A stretch of DNA of 64,000 nucleotides, from positions 1 to 64,000 of the forward strand of contig CANENS010000005.1 in the NCBI GenBank assembly GCA_947428935.1, written 5' to 3'. Shown one piece after another: positions 40,355-49,659 of the stretch. This DNA comes from an uncultured Candidatus Saccharibacteria bacterium (GTDB taxonomy: Bacteria > Patescibacteriota > Saccharimonadia > Saccharimonadales > Saccharimonadaceae). Under the pieces are notes generated by a model, which saw nothing but the letters and a program-made list of their open reading frames with translations, was not told the DNA's origin and ran no database searches. Numbering within the stretch: the stretch's first letter is position 1; each line of letters opens with the position of its first letter. The translations under genes were made by a program, and so were the position numbers.

Positions 40355-40758
40355 TACTTTTGTTCCTTTCCTTCGTCTTTAGTTGTGCCTTTTTTGACTT
40401 TTTCTTCGCCAGCAACTTCGACGAAAATGTTGCTAGAGATCTTTTCGAATGGTAAGGCGCGTCCGCGACTAGCTGGCTTATAACGTCGCATACGTGTGCC
40501 AGCGGTAACTGAAATGCGAGCAATACGGATAGACTGCGGATTAATGCTGACATTGGGGTTATTCATGAGATTGGCCGCGGCCGATTCTATCGCTTTGCGG
40601 ACGGCGCGAGCGGCGCGTCGGGGGGTATTTTCTAGGATGATGACTGCATCGCCAACGTAGCGATCGCGCACTAAGCTGGCTACGACATTGGTTTTACGTG
40701 GTTGCGAGTCTACGCCTTTGATGACGGCGTGAGCGAAATGGGTATTAGTTTGCGTCAT
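40354..40758 (-). CDS. rplV: 50S ribosomal protein L22
   Basis: A 134-residue L22 (uL22), lining the exit tunnel. The tunnel loop (GTRMRRYKPASRGRALPFEK) is clear. A short Lys/Glu-rich C-terminal extension is present. One-base overlaps with rpsC and rpsS. Confidence 0.96.
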   Translation of the reverse strand: MTQTNTHFAHAVIKGVDSQPRKTNVVASLVRDRYVGDAVIILENTPRRAARAVRKAIESAAANLMNNPNVSINPQSIRIARISVTAGTRMRRYKPASRGRALPFEKISSNIFVEVAGEEKVKKGTTKDEGKEQK

Positions 40759-41045
40759 TATTTGCCTCCCTTCGCAGACTCAGCTACTTTCTTGCCGCCG
40801 TGGCGACGGAATTTGCGAGTAGGTGCAAATTCGCCAAGTTTGTGTCCAACCATATTTTCACTAATATAGACTGGTACGTGCATCTTGCCGTTGTGAACAG
40901 CGATAGTACGTCCGACCATATTTGGAGAAATAGTAGAGCTACGTGCCCAAGTTTTGATTACGGTGCGGTCCTCAGCGGAGAGAGCGTCGACTTTCTTCGC
41001 GAGCTTGTAGTCGATAAAAGGACCTTTTTTAAGACTCCGAGACAT
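40758..41045 (-). CDS. rpsS: 30S ribosomal protein S19
   Basis: A 95-residue S19 (uS19) of the 30S head. [19 protein letters not shown] and [18 protein letters not shown] are diagnostic. One-base overlap with rplB. Confidence 0.97.
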   Translation of the reverse strand: MSRSLKKGPFIDYKLAKKVDALSAEDRTVIKTWARSSTISPNMVGRTIAVHNGKMHVPVYISENMVGHKLGEFAPTRKFRRHGGKKVAESAKGGK

Positions 41046-41878
41046 TATTTCCTCTTTCCTTCGTGGCGACTGCGCACGATCATTTTATTAGTTTTCTTAT
41101 TGCGGCGAGTACGGTATCCGAGTGTCAACTGTCCCCAAGGTGTACGTGGCGCTTTACCAGTACCGTGCCGGCCACCGTCACCACCACCATGCGGATGATC
41201 GGTTGCGTTCATTACGACGCCGCGAACAGTCGGACGGATTCCTTTGCGACGCCGACGTCCAGCTGCACCGATTTTGATATTTTGGTGTTGCTCGTTGCTA
41301 ACGGTGCCGATGCTGGCTTCGCAGGCTGCCAGTACCTTACGCATCTCGCCGGATGGCATCTTGAGGGTTGCGTATCCGTTTTCCTTTGCCATAAGCTGTG
41401 CTTTGGTACCAGCTGATCGTACGATTTGAGCTCCACGGCCTGGAGTTAGCTCAATGGCGTAGATAAATGTGCCGACCGGGATTTGTTTCAGCGGCATGCG
41501 GTTGGAAGATTCGACCTGTGCGTCGTCGCCAGTTTCAAAGGTCTTGCCTTTGCGCATACTCTGATCAGCCAGGACGTAGTAATATTTTCCAACTTCATCT
41601 TGAACCCTAGCGATGCGAGCGCTACGGTTAGGATCGTATTCGATCTCGGTGACCGTATACTTACCGGTTGGTAGCTTATAACTCACGATGCGATAATGCC
41701 GTTTTACTCCGCCACCGCGGTGTCGTACCGTAATGCGACCTTGGTTATTTTTTCCTGCCTGTTGCTTCTTGCTCACGGTGAGTGACTTCAGTGGCTTTCG
41801 AGTGGTAATTTGGTCGAAATCCTGGGTGGTTTTTTGCCGTTGGGCAGGAGTGGTGGGGTTGTATGGCTTAATACTCAT
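41045..41878 (-). CDS. rplB: 50S ribosomal protein L2
   Basis: A 277-residue L2 (uL2), needed for subunit joining and peptidyl transfer. [20 protein letters not shown] and the [18 protein letters not shown] loop with its key His are intact. One-base overlaps on both sides. Confidence 0.97.
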   Translation of the reverse strand: MSIKPYNPTTPAQRQKTTQDFDQITTRKPLKSLTVSKKQQAGKNNQGRITVRHRGGGVKRHYRIVSYKLPTGKYTVTEIEYDPNRSARIARVQDEVGKYYYVLADQSMRKGKTFETGDDAQVESSNRMPLKQIPVGTFIYAIELTPGRGAQIVRSAGTKAQLMAKENGYATLKMPSGEMRKVLAACEASIGTVSNEQHQNIKIGAAGRRRRKGIRPTVRGVVMNATDHPHGGGDGGRHGTGKAPRTPWGQLTLGYRTRRNKKTNKMIVRSRHEGKRK

Positions 41879-42279
41879 TACTTCTCCTCCTTAATCTCTT
41901 CAGCCTTTTTGGTCGTGCGTTTGGCTTTTTTCTCAGTTTTTTCTTCTTTGGCTACTTTCTTAGGCTTCTCTTCGGTTTCTACCGGTTTTTTAGACTCAGG
42001 TTCGTCAAAAATCGGGATTTTTTCGCCTTCTTTGATGGTGATGTAGGCAATTTTATGATCTTGGCGATAAGTGGTGCCAGGATAAGCTTGTTTGCCACGT
42101 GAGAAGCGGGTCTTTTTGCCTTTACGGATAGTTGTGCGAACGTCAACGACAGTGACTTTATACTCGTCGGCAACCGCTTTTGCAATAGCTTGTTTCGAAA
42201 GCCCTTGTGGAACGTAAAAGACGTATGTGTGTTTTGTGCTTTCGGTGTAAGCTTTTTCGGTCATACGTGGAGTAATCAT
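41878..42279 (-). CDS. rplW: 50S ribosomal protein L23 with charged tail
   Basis: A 133-residue L23 (uL23) at the tunnel exit, docking site for SRP and trigger factor. PRMTEKAYTESTKHTYVFYV and RKGKKTRFSRGKQAYPGTTY are typical. The last 40 or so residues are a Lys/Glu repeat tail not found in most L23 proteins, likely exposed at the ribosome surface. Confidence 0.95.
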   Translation of the reverse strand: MITPRMTEKAYTESTKHTYVFYVPQGLSKQAIAKAVADEYKVTVVDVRTTIRKGKKTRFSRGKQAYPGTTYRQDHKIAYITIKEGEKIPIFDEPESKKPVETEEKPKKVAKEEKTEKKAKRTTKKAEEIKEEK

Positions 42280-42875
42280 TATGCTTCCTCCTTTTCGAGT
42301 AGCCAGTTTTCAGTCTCAGCTAACGCAGATTTGGTAAAGATGATTGCATCGGCATTTAGAATATCGAACACGTTCAAGTAAGTTGCGCGCACTAATTTAA
42401 GATTTGGTAAGTTGTCAGTCGCCTGAATCACTTCTGGTGCTTTGGTTTTGACTACTAACAGAACATTTTGATTAGCAACGTCCCAGTCCTTGAGCAACTT
42501 AGCAACTTCTCGAGTTTTGCCAGTGGTGTTAAGTTCTTGAACTTGAACTGCATTTGCTTGATTTTTAAGGCTAAGAGCCTGGCGAACCGCTAGACGCTTG
42601 CTGTTTTTGGTAATCTTTTTTGAGAAATTTTCTTCTCCGGTGCGACCAAATGCCACGCCGCCGTGTCGCCAAATCGGGTTGCGAGTTGAGCCGAAGCGGG
42701 CGCGCCCAGTGCCTTTCTGGCGCCAAGGTTTCTTACCACCACCGCGCACTTCTCCGCGCTTCAGAGTCTTAGCGTGCGAACTGCGAGTGTTGGCGAGGTA
42801 AGCATCGTAGGCGGTTTTGAGCAATTCATGATTCTTGACATCTAGCCCGAAAATTTCGGTATTGAGAGTAGTCAT
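42279..42875 (-). CDS. rplD: 50S ribosomal protein L4
   Basis: A 198-residue L4 (uL4), tunnel constriction protein. RGEVRGGGKKPWRQKGTGRA and the Ala/Phe-rich RFGSTRNPIWRHGGVAFG are diagnostic. It starts 3 bases past rplC. Confidence 0.97.
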   Translation of the reverse strand: MTTLNTEIFGLDVKNHELLKTAYDAYLANTRSSHAKTLKRGEVRGGGKKPWRQKGTGRARFGSTRNPIWRHGGVAFGRTGEENFSKKITKNSKRLAVRQALSLKNQANAVQVQELNTTGKTREVAKLLKDWDVANQNVLLVVKTKAPEVIQATDNLPNLKLVRATYLNVFDILNADAIIFTKSALAETENWLLEKEEA

Positions 42876-42878
42876 CTT

Positions 42879-43490
42879 CTATTCCTCTCCTTTCACGGTT
42901 ACGATACCCTTTTTCGGTCCAGGAACAGCGCCTTTGAGCCCGATCAAATTGTTTTCCGGATCCAAAAAAGCCACGACGAGGTTTTTGACTGTAACTTGGT
43001 CATGTCCCATACGTCCTGGCATCTTTTTTCCTTTGAATACTTTTTGCGGATACATCGAACCAATCGAGCCGACGCGGCGGATATTACCTTTGAAACCGTG
43101 TGTGTTGCGCGATTCATTAAAATTCCAGCGCTTGACGGTTCCAGCAAAGCCTTTGCCTTTGGAAGTGCCGGTGACTTCTACTTTGTCGCCTAGTTTGAAA
43201 TTTTCGACTGTAATTTTATCGCCGATTTTGAGCTCGGGGATTTCTTCAATTCGAAATTCCTTGAGTACTTTTGGTGTAACTTCTGCTGGTTTGACGTGGC
43301 CAGCAACCGACTTGCTCAGATTCTTACCCTGACCATACCCAAGCTGCACCGCATTGTAACCATCGGTTTCGACAGTCTTTATCTGAGTAACGGTGGAGGG
43401 GTCGGCTTGCAAAATCGTAACCGGGGTTACGATGCCGTCGTCGCCGATGATTTGGGTCATACCAATTTTGGTGCCGATGATGACTTGCAT
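42879..43490 (-). CDS. rplC: 50S ribosomal protein L3
   Basis: A 203-residue L3 (uL3), early assembly protein. KGKGFAGTVKRWNF and GSIGSMYPQKVFKGKKMPGR are characteristic. It is the first gene here; rpsJ (S10), which usually leads this operon, is not in the window. Confidence 0.97.
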   Translation of the reverse strand: MQVIIGTKIGMTQIIGDDGIVTPVTILQADPSTVTQIKTVETDGYNAVQLGYGQGKNLSKSVAGHVKPAEVTPKVLKEFRIEEIPELKIGDKITVENFKLGDKVEVTGTSKGKGFAGTVKRWNFNESRNTHGFKGNIRRVGSIGSMYPQKVFKGKKMPGRMGHDQVTVKNLVVAFLDPENNLIGLKGAVPGPKKGIVTVKGEE

Positions 43491-43596
43491 CCTGTTCCTT
43501 TCCCTTATAGATACACAAATCTAGACTGATGAGCAGTTCCCGTAGGCTTACTCTGTCGTCTAGTGCATACCAATTTAATATTAACTATACTTGGCA

Positions 43597-43625
43597 ATTT
43601 TAGCATACTTTTTGATGAAAAACAA
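43597..43625 (-). promoter_or_regulatory. Promoter of the rplC-rpsH operon
   Basis: On the minus strand TTGTTT (43620-43625) and an extended TATGCTAAAAT -10 (43597-43602) are 17 bp apart, with a leader of about 100 nt before rplC. Confidence 0.7.
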
Positions 43626-43728
43626 GGGGTTTTATCGACATTTCATTAATTTTATGATCAATGTTGTAAAAAATACAACATCTTTTGCTTAAAATCGTTA
43701 AACATCCGTAGATTTTGGCGTTCTTCTA

Positions 43729-43768
43729 TTGACTTTTTATGCAGTGTGTGCTATAATGGAAATATAGG
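43729..43768 (+). promoter_or_regulatory. Recurring promoter, copy 6 (faces the end of the YgjP-like gene)
   Basis: TTGACT, 17-bp spacer ending TGTGTGC, TATAAT, TAGG seven bases on. Only a 15-codon frame (ATG at 43780) follows before the stop of the opposing peptidase gene, so it has no evident target. Confidence 0.8.
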
Positions 43769-43800
43769 ATGATTTCTTATGGTAAAAATAAAAGTGGCGT

Positions 43801-44346
43801 TTAGATTCCGGGCGAGAATGCCTTAAGCTTTTTGCGATGTTCTTTATATTTGGGGTCATGATTCTCGACTTCGGCCCAAAAGGCTGCAGAATGATCCATA
43901 TGGTTAAGATGGGCTAGCTCATGAATGATGACGTAGTCGCGGAGTACCTCTGGCACGTTCATAAGCCCGATATTGAGCGAGATAGTTCCGAGCGAAGAGC
44001 AACTACCCCATCTGGTGGCAGCGTGCGAGAGGCGACATTTCTCATAAGTGTAACCGTAGAGCTTGGCGTAATACTCGAGTCGATACGGCAAGTAATCACG
44101 CGCTTTTTTGGTGAGGATTTTTTTCTTGGCGTCGCGTGCGCGTTGAGTTTTGGGGTTGCTGACCGGGATTTTTTCGCGGATTAAATCGCGATTCTTGTTC
44201 AAAAACCGTTTCACTAAGAAGTCGCTGGTTTGTTTTGGCACCGACATTTGTAACCTACCGGAAGTCGAGACCGAAAAACGCACATATTTCGCTAGGGGGC
44301 TTTTGCGTACCACAACCTCGCCGAATTCGGCATCTTTGAGAATCAA
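43801..44346 (-). CDS. YgjP-like metallopeptidase (M48-related, DUF45)
   Basis: A 181-residue soluble protein of the YgjP/DUF45 family. The zinc site HELAHLNHMDHSAAFW gives HExxH plus a third His. SHAATRWGSCSSLGTISLN is the second family signature. Members are predicted cytoplasmic metallopeptidases; YgjP is often near restriction-modification genes elsewhere, but not here. A P-loop kinase-like gene lies just upstream. Confidence 0.88.
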   Translation of the reverse strand: MILKDAEFGEVVVRKSPLAKYVRFSVSTSGRLQMSVPKQTSDFLVKRFLNKNRDLIREKIPVSNPKTQRARDAKKKILTKKARDYLPYRLEYYAKLYGYTYEKCRLSHAATRWGSCSSLGTISLNIGLMNVPEVLRDYVIIHELAHLNHMDHSAAFWAEVENHDPKYKEHRKKLKAFSPGI

Positions 44347-44369
44347 TTTATCTGCTCCGCGATTAAAAA

Positions 44370-44867
44370 TTATAGCTGTGTCAGAACTTGTTTGAGTTGG
44401 GTGTGATAGGTATGTTTTCCAGACAACACGATAGGTGTTTCGGCATCCGAGGGAGCTTCCAAGGCTTTGATACGACTGTCGTAAACTACCTTGGCCTTTT
44501 CGACTGAACGCAAGCGATTTTTAAGGCGGGAACGGATGGTGCTGACGTCGGTTTGGATCCAAATCAGGGTTGGAGAATACCCGGCGGCTCGTAAAATATC
44601 GACGAGTTCGCGGCGATCACGCTCGGTGTCATTCCCTCCTTCGAGAACTAGAGTGCTGCCAGTACGCGCAATTTGCTCAACTAGGAGCAAAATGAATTGG
44701 CGAGAAAGATTATGTTCCTGCTTGAGCGCATCTAGATCGTAAAATGTTGCGTTAAACTGCGCAGCGAATTGTTTACTAAAAGTGGTTTTGCCACTACATG
44801 GTGCGCCGAATACCAGAATTGCGCGCTGACCGTTGCTGGGTGAATGTGTTTTTCTATTACCTTCCAT
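44370..44867 (-). CDS. P-loop kinase-like ATPase (AAA_33 type)
   Basis: A 165-residue protein with a Walker A motif (FGAPCSGKTTFSKQ) at its start, a DLDAL strand-2 aspartate and a LVLEGGNDTERDRREL stretch. This resembles small kinases of the AAA_33/zeta-like group; the substrate is unknown. The ATG at 44867 is preferred because GGAGG precedes it; a frame extends to 44918. The -10 TACAAT (44878-44883) stands only 10 bases before the start. Confidence 0.78.
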   Translation of the reverse strand: MEGNRKTHSPSNGQRAILVFGAPCSGKTTFSKQFAAQFNATFYDLDALKQEHNLSRQFILLLVEQIARTGSTLVLEGGNDTERDRRELVDILRAAGYSPTLIWIQTDVSTIRSRLKNRLRSVEKAKVVYDSRIKALEAPSDAETPIVLSGKHTYHTQLKQVLTQL

Positions 44868-45013
44868 AGTTACCTCCATTGTAGCACAACTTCCTTTCTT
44901 TGGTAACCATTTTATCATATTTTATGATCTTGTAGCATAATTCATATTCCCATCTCTAGCAGGCGCCTAAGAAACGTTGTGTTTTTTACAACGCAGCTGC
45001 CCGAGAAGACGAA

Positions 45014-45703
45014 TTACGCCGTAGCATCATGTTTTGCGCTGTTTGAGAGGAAAATTTGCGCGGGGCAGTAGAAAACCCAGGCCAAAAAGTTGGCTGGCTG
45101 ATAGAAAAAATCAGCGAAAAAATGAATCAGTGAAAGGTAAGATACTCCCACGCAAAGATCGCAGGCTAGAAATAAGATAAAACCCCAAAGGGCCGAAAAA
45201 GCGTGGAAGTCATGCGTTTCTTGGCGCTTCCAGCGCCAACTAATATATATATTAGTGCAAAGTGTGAGTAAATAGAATGTAGCGATGGCGAAAATTGGTT
45301 GCATGATATTTGTGGCGAGCGATAATGTAATCAGAACGATGCTGAATGCTATGAAAAGAGCAATTCTTGTTTGTATTTTTTTGTCTTGGGAGTTGGTCAG
45401 CCGGACGAGGTGGATGAACTGAGTGGCTAGAAAAAAAAGTAGGCCAATAATGGCTATATTGTCCGTCGCTAAAATGATATCTGCGATCAAAGTGGTGGAC
45501 ATGGACAGAATTAGCAATTTATCGCGGTAGAAATAAATTACTGTATAGATTAGGCAGAGTAGAATACTTGACAATTTGATCGAAGTCGTAAAGAGACTAT
45601 TTGGGTGAAAGAAGCTAGAGAAAAGAATCATCGCGTAAACTATCACCCAAATTGATAACCAGAGACGGGAGGGGGCTTCGCTTTTTGATTCTGATATAGC
45701 CAT
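45014..45703 (-). CDS. Polytopic membrane protein, YhhN-like
   Basis: A 229-residue membrane protein with about eight spans. The layout and the small-residue/Asp motifs (LIADIILATDN, FLACDLCVG, FYCPAQIFLS) are like the YhhN/TMEM86 family, which includes lysoplasmalogenases. The match is by pattern only. Its -10 (45711-45716) sits 7 bases before the ATG, so the message may be leaderless. It is divergent from the ABC exporter. Confidence 0.5.
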   Translation of the reverse strand: MAISESKSEAPSRLWLSIWVIVYAMILFSSFFHPNSLFTTSIKLSSILLCLIYTVIYFYRDKLLILSMSTTLIADIILATDNIAIIGLLFFLATQFIHLVRLTNSQDKKIQTRIALFIAFSIVLITLSLATNIMQPIFAIATFYLLTLCTNIYISWRWKRQETHDFHAFSALWGFILFLACDLCVGVSYLSLIHFFADFFYQPANFLAWVFYCPAQIFLSNSAKHDATA

Positions 45704-45710
45704 ATCATTT

Positions 45711-45716
45711 AGTATA
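45711..45716 (-). promoter_or_regulatory. -10 of the YhhN-like gene, leaderless
   Basis: TATGATATACT ends seven bases before the ATG at 45703, so transcription should begin at or next to the start codon. Confidence 0.5.
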
Positions 45717-45749
45717 TCATAGCAGCTTAAAGAAACGCGTAAAAGGCTC

Positions 45750-45778
45750 TGGACAGATTGTTTGATCCGAGGTACACT
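45750..45778 (+). promoter_or_regulatory. Promoter of the NatA/NatB-like operon, leaderless
   Basis: TGGACA (45750-45755) and TACACT (45773-45778) are 17 bp apart, and the ATG begins at 45785, just where RNA synthesis should start. Confidence 0.55.
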
Positions 45779-45784
45779 AAGAGT

Positions 45785-46738
45785 ATGAAGGAGTTGCAGT
45801 CGGAAAAAGGTGGCTTGAGATTAGGGGAGGTTTCGAAGTCGTTTGGTGGAAAAAAGGTGGTTGACCGACTTTCTTTATGCCTTGACACGCCAGGAGTTTA
45901 TGGTTTGTTGGGGACCAATGGGGCGGGCAAGACAACTACGATTCGGATGCTGCTGGGGATTATAAAAAGGGATAGTGGTACTATCACTTGGAATGGCACA
46001 GAAGTGGACCGTAAGACGGTGAATTTTGGTTATCTGCCGGAAGAACGCGGTATTTATCCGAAGATTAAAATCTATGATCAGCTAAGCTATTTTGCGGAGC
46101 TCAAGGGTATGACGAAGTCAGCGATTGCTAAGTCAATTCAAGATTGGGCGGAGCGTTTGCGAGTAACTGAATATTTGCAGTTGCCGGCCGAAAAATTGTC
46201 GAAGGGCAATCAGCAGAAGATTCAGTTTATGACGGCGGTACTTCATGATCCAGATTTGATTGTTCTAGACGAGCCTTTTAGCGGTCTCGATCCAGTAAAT
46301 ACTGAGATTTTGAAGACTATGATTATGGATCTGGTGCAGATGGGCAAGTTTATTATTATGTCGGCGCACCAGATGGTTACTATTGAGGAATTTTGTAGCG
46401 ATATTTTGATTCTAAATCGGGGTAAAACCGTGTTGCAAGGTAATCTGGAGCAAATTAAGCGACGATATCCGGTGAATCGTTTAAAAATAACGACTGAAGA
46501 AGACATTGCTTCTTATCTGAAAGATTTTAAAATTGAGTCCGTACATGACAATAAGTATGTCTTACGGATTAAAAATGAATCGTCGGCTCGAGAATTATTA
46601 AGTAATTTAGTAGAAAGCAAAGTAGAAGTTAATAAATTCGAAATTATGCGGCCAACTTTGAATGATATTTTCATCGAAAAAGTTGGAGCAACGAATTTGA
46701 TTTCGGAATTGGAAAGCGAGGTACGAAATGAGCTCTGA
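45785..46738 (+). CDS. ABC transporter ATPase (NatA-like)
   Basis: A 317-residue ABC ATPase: Walker A GTNGAGKTTTIR, signature LSKGNQQKIQF, Walker B LIVLDEPFSGLDP, H-loop MSAHQM. The C-terminal extension (about 215-317) matches the NatA/DUF4162 type. It pairs with the overlapping permease gene. Substrates of such exporters include sodium, peptides and drugs; none can be chosen. The ATG at 45785 is preferred to a TTG at 45758 that lies within the promoter. Confidence 0.92.
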   Translation: MKELQSEKGGLRLGEVSKSFGGKKVVDRLSLCLDTPGVYGLLGTNGAGKTTTIRMLLGIIKRDSGTITWNGTEVDRKTVNFGYLPEERGIYPKIKIYDQLSYFAELKGMTKSAIAKSIQDWAERLRVTEYLQLPAEKLSKGNQQKIQFMTAVLHDPDLIVLDEPFSGLDPVNTEILKTMIMDLVQMGKFIIMSAHQMVTIEEFCSDILILNRGKTVLQGNLEQIKRRYPVNRLKITTEEDIASYLKDFKIESVHDNKYVLRIKNESSARELLSNLVESKVEVNKFEIMRPTLNDIFIEKVGATNLISELESEVRNEL

Positions 46739-47963
46739 TATATACGATATCTTGATTGTGGCGAAGTTTACTATGTCGGAAATTATCAAACGCAAATCTT
46801 TTCGAATTTCGTTCTTGATTATGTTGATTTTGATTGTAGTAGGGTTCAATGTCCCTAATTTAATCTCGGCCTTTGATAATGGTAATGATGATAAGATCTT
46901 GCTTTCTGATCCGCAAGGGATTTTTGATGAGCAGGTTTTGGACGCGATAAGGACGGATTCGCCTTACGAGCTGGTGATTGAGAAAGGCGATGTTGAGGCG
47001 GTCCGGAAAAAGGTGACAAACGACGAGGCAGTTGGTGCTTTTGTGTTCGAAGATGGTGGAGATGGTCAGCCGGTCCGAGCACGTTATTTTGCTAAGAAAT
47101 TTGCCAATGTTGAGGTGGTTCCACAGCGGATTCTGGAACGATTGGCGCAGGTCTATCAAGCCGATCAATTGCGCAAATTAGAGTTAACAGAAGCGCAGCT
47201 AAAGGCTTTGACGCTAGAGCTGGAATTCTCGATTGAATCGGCCGAGGAGACGGAAATCGGCGGGAACATTATGGTGATTATGTTACTTTCGATTGTGCTG
47301 TTCTTTGCGATTTACTTCTGTGCTTATCAGGTTTCTAGTTCGATTACGGTCGAAAAAACTTCAAAAATTATGGAAACTTTGGTTACATCGACGCAGCCCC
47401 GCTCGATTATTTTGGGCAAGACTCTCGGAATTGGTCTAGTTGGTTTGGCGCAGGTTGCTATTTTGGCGGGTGTGGCCATAATTTGCGCGCGCAATTGCCT
47501 GAGCCAGGAGATGCTGGAATATTTGTTTGATTTTTCGACATTTACTCCTTATCTTGCGGTGATGATTTTGCTTTACTTCATTTTGGGATATACGGTGTAT
47601 GCTTTGCTTTATGCCTTGACTGGTTCGACCGTCAGTAGACCGGAAGAGGTTCAGGCGGCGAATGCGCCGGTGGTATTTCTTACTATGATCAGTTTCTATT
47701 TAGCTTATTTTACTTTGATGGACCCGACTAGCGGTTTGAATTTCTTTGCCGCGCTGTTCCCCTTCTCGGCACCGTTTTGTATGCCGCTTCGAATTATAAT
47801 GAAGGTGGCGAACGGCTGGGAAGTGGCAGCGTCGATTCTAATTTTGTTGGTAACTTGCGTATTGGTTGCTTATGTTTCAATTCGGATTTATTCTAATGCG
47901 ATTTTGAATTATGGCACCAAGATGAGCTTGAAGGAAATTTGGAAAAATTATCGCCAGAAGTAA
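46728..47963 (+). CDS. ABC-2 type permease (NatB-like)
   Basis: A 411-residue permease: one N-terminal span (about 22-45), a large outer domain (about 50-175), then five or six spans. The sequence SSITVEKTSKIMETLVTSTQ at the first cytoplasmic loop is typical of NatB/ABC2_membrane_3. It overlaps the ATPase gene by 11 bases, so the two are coupled. Confidence 0.9.
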   Translation: MSSDIYDILIVAKFTMSEIIKRKSFRISFLIMLILIVVGFNVPNLISAFDNGNDDKILLSDPQGIFDEQVLDAIRTDSPYELVIEKGDVEAVRKKVTNDEAVGAFVFEDGGDGQPVRARYFAKKFANVEVVPQRILERLAQVYQADQLRKLELTEAQLKALTLELEFSIESAEETEIGGNIMVIMLLSIVLFFAIYFCAYQVSSSITVEKTSKIMETLVTSTQPRSIILGKTLGIGLVGLAQVAILAGVAIICARNCLSQEMLEYLFDFSTFTPYLAVMILLYFILGYTVYALLYALTGSTVSRPEEVQAANAPVVFLTMISFYLAYFTLMDPTSGLNFFAALFPFSAPFCMPLRIIMKVANGWEVAASILILLVTCVLVAYVSIRIYSNAILNYGTKMSLKEIWKNYRQK

Positions 47964-48184
47964 GCTTTGATTAAGTGCCTGAGTTTGAAATTTCCCAACT
48001 GGATGCTTCGGAAGACAAAAATTGGCGTGCTGATCACTACGAAGATTAAGAAAAATACTAATCCGTAATCTACCTAGGGTGATTCGGGATCGGAGAACCC
48101 CAGTGGTAGTATAGTGCCGAAAAAAATAATCCGGTCGCGATACTAATCCAGCGACTAAATTTACCCATCAACTCGGCATAAGTA
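47948..48184 (-). pseudogene. Remnant of a small membrane protein with a one-base deletion
   Basis: Reading the minus strand gives KFSRWISIATGLFFSALYYH and, after a stop, a second frame continuing DYGLVFFLIFVVISTP, both coding-like and together forming two membrane spans. Restoring one G near 48077 joins the frames. It follows the ClbS-like gene directly. No family is recognised. It overlaps the permease stop by 16 bases. Confidence 0.5.
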
Positions 48185-48188
48185 TCTT

Positions 48189-48728
48189 TTAGGTTAGGGC
48201 TTGTTTTTTGTGATGAGCCTTTAATTTCTTCATCGCCCAGTCGTAATGGCTTGGCATCACGCTGACGAAATACGACCCCAAATCAGTATTCACCCAAGCA
48301 TAAACTCCCCGACCAAATAACTGATCGTTAGTGTATTTTTCGGCGAGCGCTAAAACCTCGGCGTGGGACTTTTCAAACATCTTCTTTGCGTCCTCCGGAT
48401 TAGTTTTCTGATGTTTCTCCCAGAACTCCATATTCATATCACCATAAGTTTTCCAAGAATAGGGTTCCGGAATAAATGGTTTCTCGTCACCACTTTCGTT
48501 TGCCTTGACCCAGTTTAGTAAAAGCTGATGCCATTCGTAAAGGTGAATATAAATATCACGCAGATTTTTATCACGGCCCCAATGTCGCTCAGTTTTCTTC
48601 GGGTCATCAGAAAAATCAAACTCGGTGTTTAATTCTTTTTCTGATAGCGAAGCGATTAAGCCGGTCAATTTCTGATATTGCTCATTACTGGCTTTGATTA
48701 AATCTTCTTTATTTCTTGCTCGTGGCAT
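48189..48728 (-). CDS. ClbS/DfsB family (DUF1706) four-helix protein
   Basis: A 179-residue soluble protein of the ClbS/DfsB family. RNKEDLIKASNEQYQKL at the start, RDIYIHLYEWHQLLLNW in the middle and SHYDWAMKKLKAH at the end are family patterns. ClbS protects producers of colibactin by acting on its cyclopropane; most homologues have no known job. The gene is intact although it sits among decayed genes. The ATG follows GAAAGGGTC, a weak box. Confidence 0.82.
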   Translation of the reverse strand: MPRARNKEDLIKASNEQYQKLTGLIASLSEKELNTEFDFSDDPKKTERHWGRDKNLRDIYIHLYEWHQLLLNWVKANESGDEKPFIPEPYSWKTYGDMNMEFWEKHQKTNPEDAKKMFEKSHAEVLALAEKYTNDQLFGRGVYAWVNTDLGSYFVSVMPSHYDWAMKKLKAHHKKQALT

Positions 48729-48887
48729 AAAATGACCCTTTCATAAAAATACAATTCACCTTATTATACCATTCTGTGTGGTTTTGTGGGACGTTGCGGG
48801 CCAGTTTAGACCAGCCTTTAGTGTTTTAGAAAACTTGATGGCTTGGTAAAATTCGTATTCTTCTATGCGAGGTGCACTGAAACCGGG

Positions 48888-49068
48888 TCAAGAAAAGTTT
48901 TTTGCTTTGCATTGTAAACCATATAGTGCCAATAGTTTTGCGTTTTGTGCCTGTAATCCATTAATGTATTTTTTAGTGATGCGTTTTGATGCAGACTTTA
49001 GGCGCTCGCCAAAAATCAGCGGGACTACCTTTAACGATGTTCCAGTTCCAGCCTTTAGATTTAATCAT
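48888..49068 (-). pseudogene. Short broken reading frame of unknown origin
   Basis: An ATG at 49068 behind GGAG opens a 31-codon frame (MIKSKGWNWNIVKGSPADFW) that stops at 48973. A second coding-like frame (KRITKKYINGLQAQNAKLL) runs from the same region to 48888. The two may be halves of one frameshifted gene. I do not recognise either. The remaining bases of the 48729-49178 gap show nothing else. Confidence 0.3.
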
Positions 49069-49178
49069 ATTTTTTCTCCGAAAAGGTAGATACTTTGTAT
49101 AACCGTATGGTGTGTATTATACTACGAAATACCCAATATGACATAATTAGGATAGATAAAGGTGAAAGGTAAATTTTT

Positions 49179-49618
49179 ATGAAAAAGGAAAAGTCCTATA
49201 GAAATAAGACTATAGATTTCTCATTGGAAGAGGGTAAAGAGTATTTTGAAAAATGCCTCAATAAAGATGCCGATTTTAGTCTAGGCAATATCACAAATAA
49301 AACTATTAATGGCGATACTTTTGAGATATTAGAGAAACTACCAAAGACATTTGTAGATCTGCTAATTGTTGATCCGCCATATAATTTATCAAAAGACTAT
49401 AACGGGAAAAAATTTAAGGAAACGGATACCGCTAGTTATATTGAATATACTAGAAAATGGCTAGCCCTAACTGCGCCACTGCTGAAAGAGAAAGGCTACA
49501 AGCGAGTGTCGCTGTCGGTTCAAAAAGCAAACCACCACGCAATCGAGATGTATTAAAAAGTAGGATTTAAGACCATCGGTGAAAATGCCGAGGAATACTT
49601 GATGGCATACACTCTGTA
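49179..49618 (+). pseudogene. Chimeric remnant: DNA methyltransferase start joined to an acetyltransferase end
   Basis: The first 105 or so codons match the N-terminus of an N4/N6 DNA methyltransferase, including the catalytic DPPYNLSKDY motif. They then join in frame to a GNAT-like C-terminus (GYKRVSLSVQKANHHAIEMY), which hits a stop at 49554 but continues past it as KVGFKTIGENAEEYLMAYTL to 49618. Both parts are incomplete. This is the result of a deletion or recombination between two genes. Confidence 0.75.
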
Positions 49619-49659
49619 AAATGACTTAGGTAAAACACCCTCGCTGGGAAACTGGCGAG

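Noticed and set aside
43780-43827. 15-codon frame after promoter copy 6
   Set aside because: Too short, no ribosome site, overlaps the opposing gene end.
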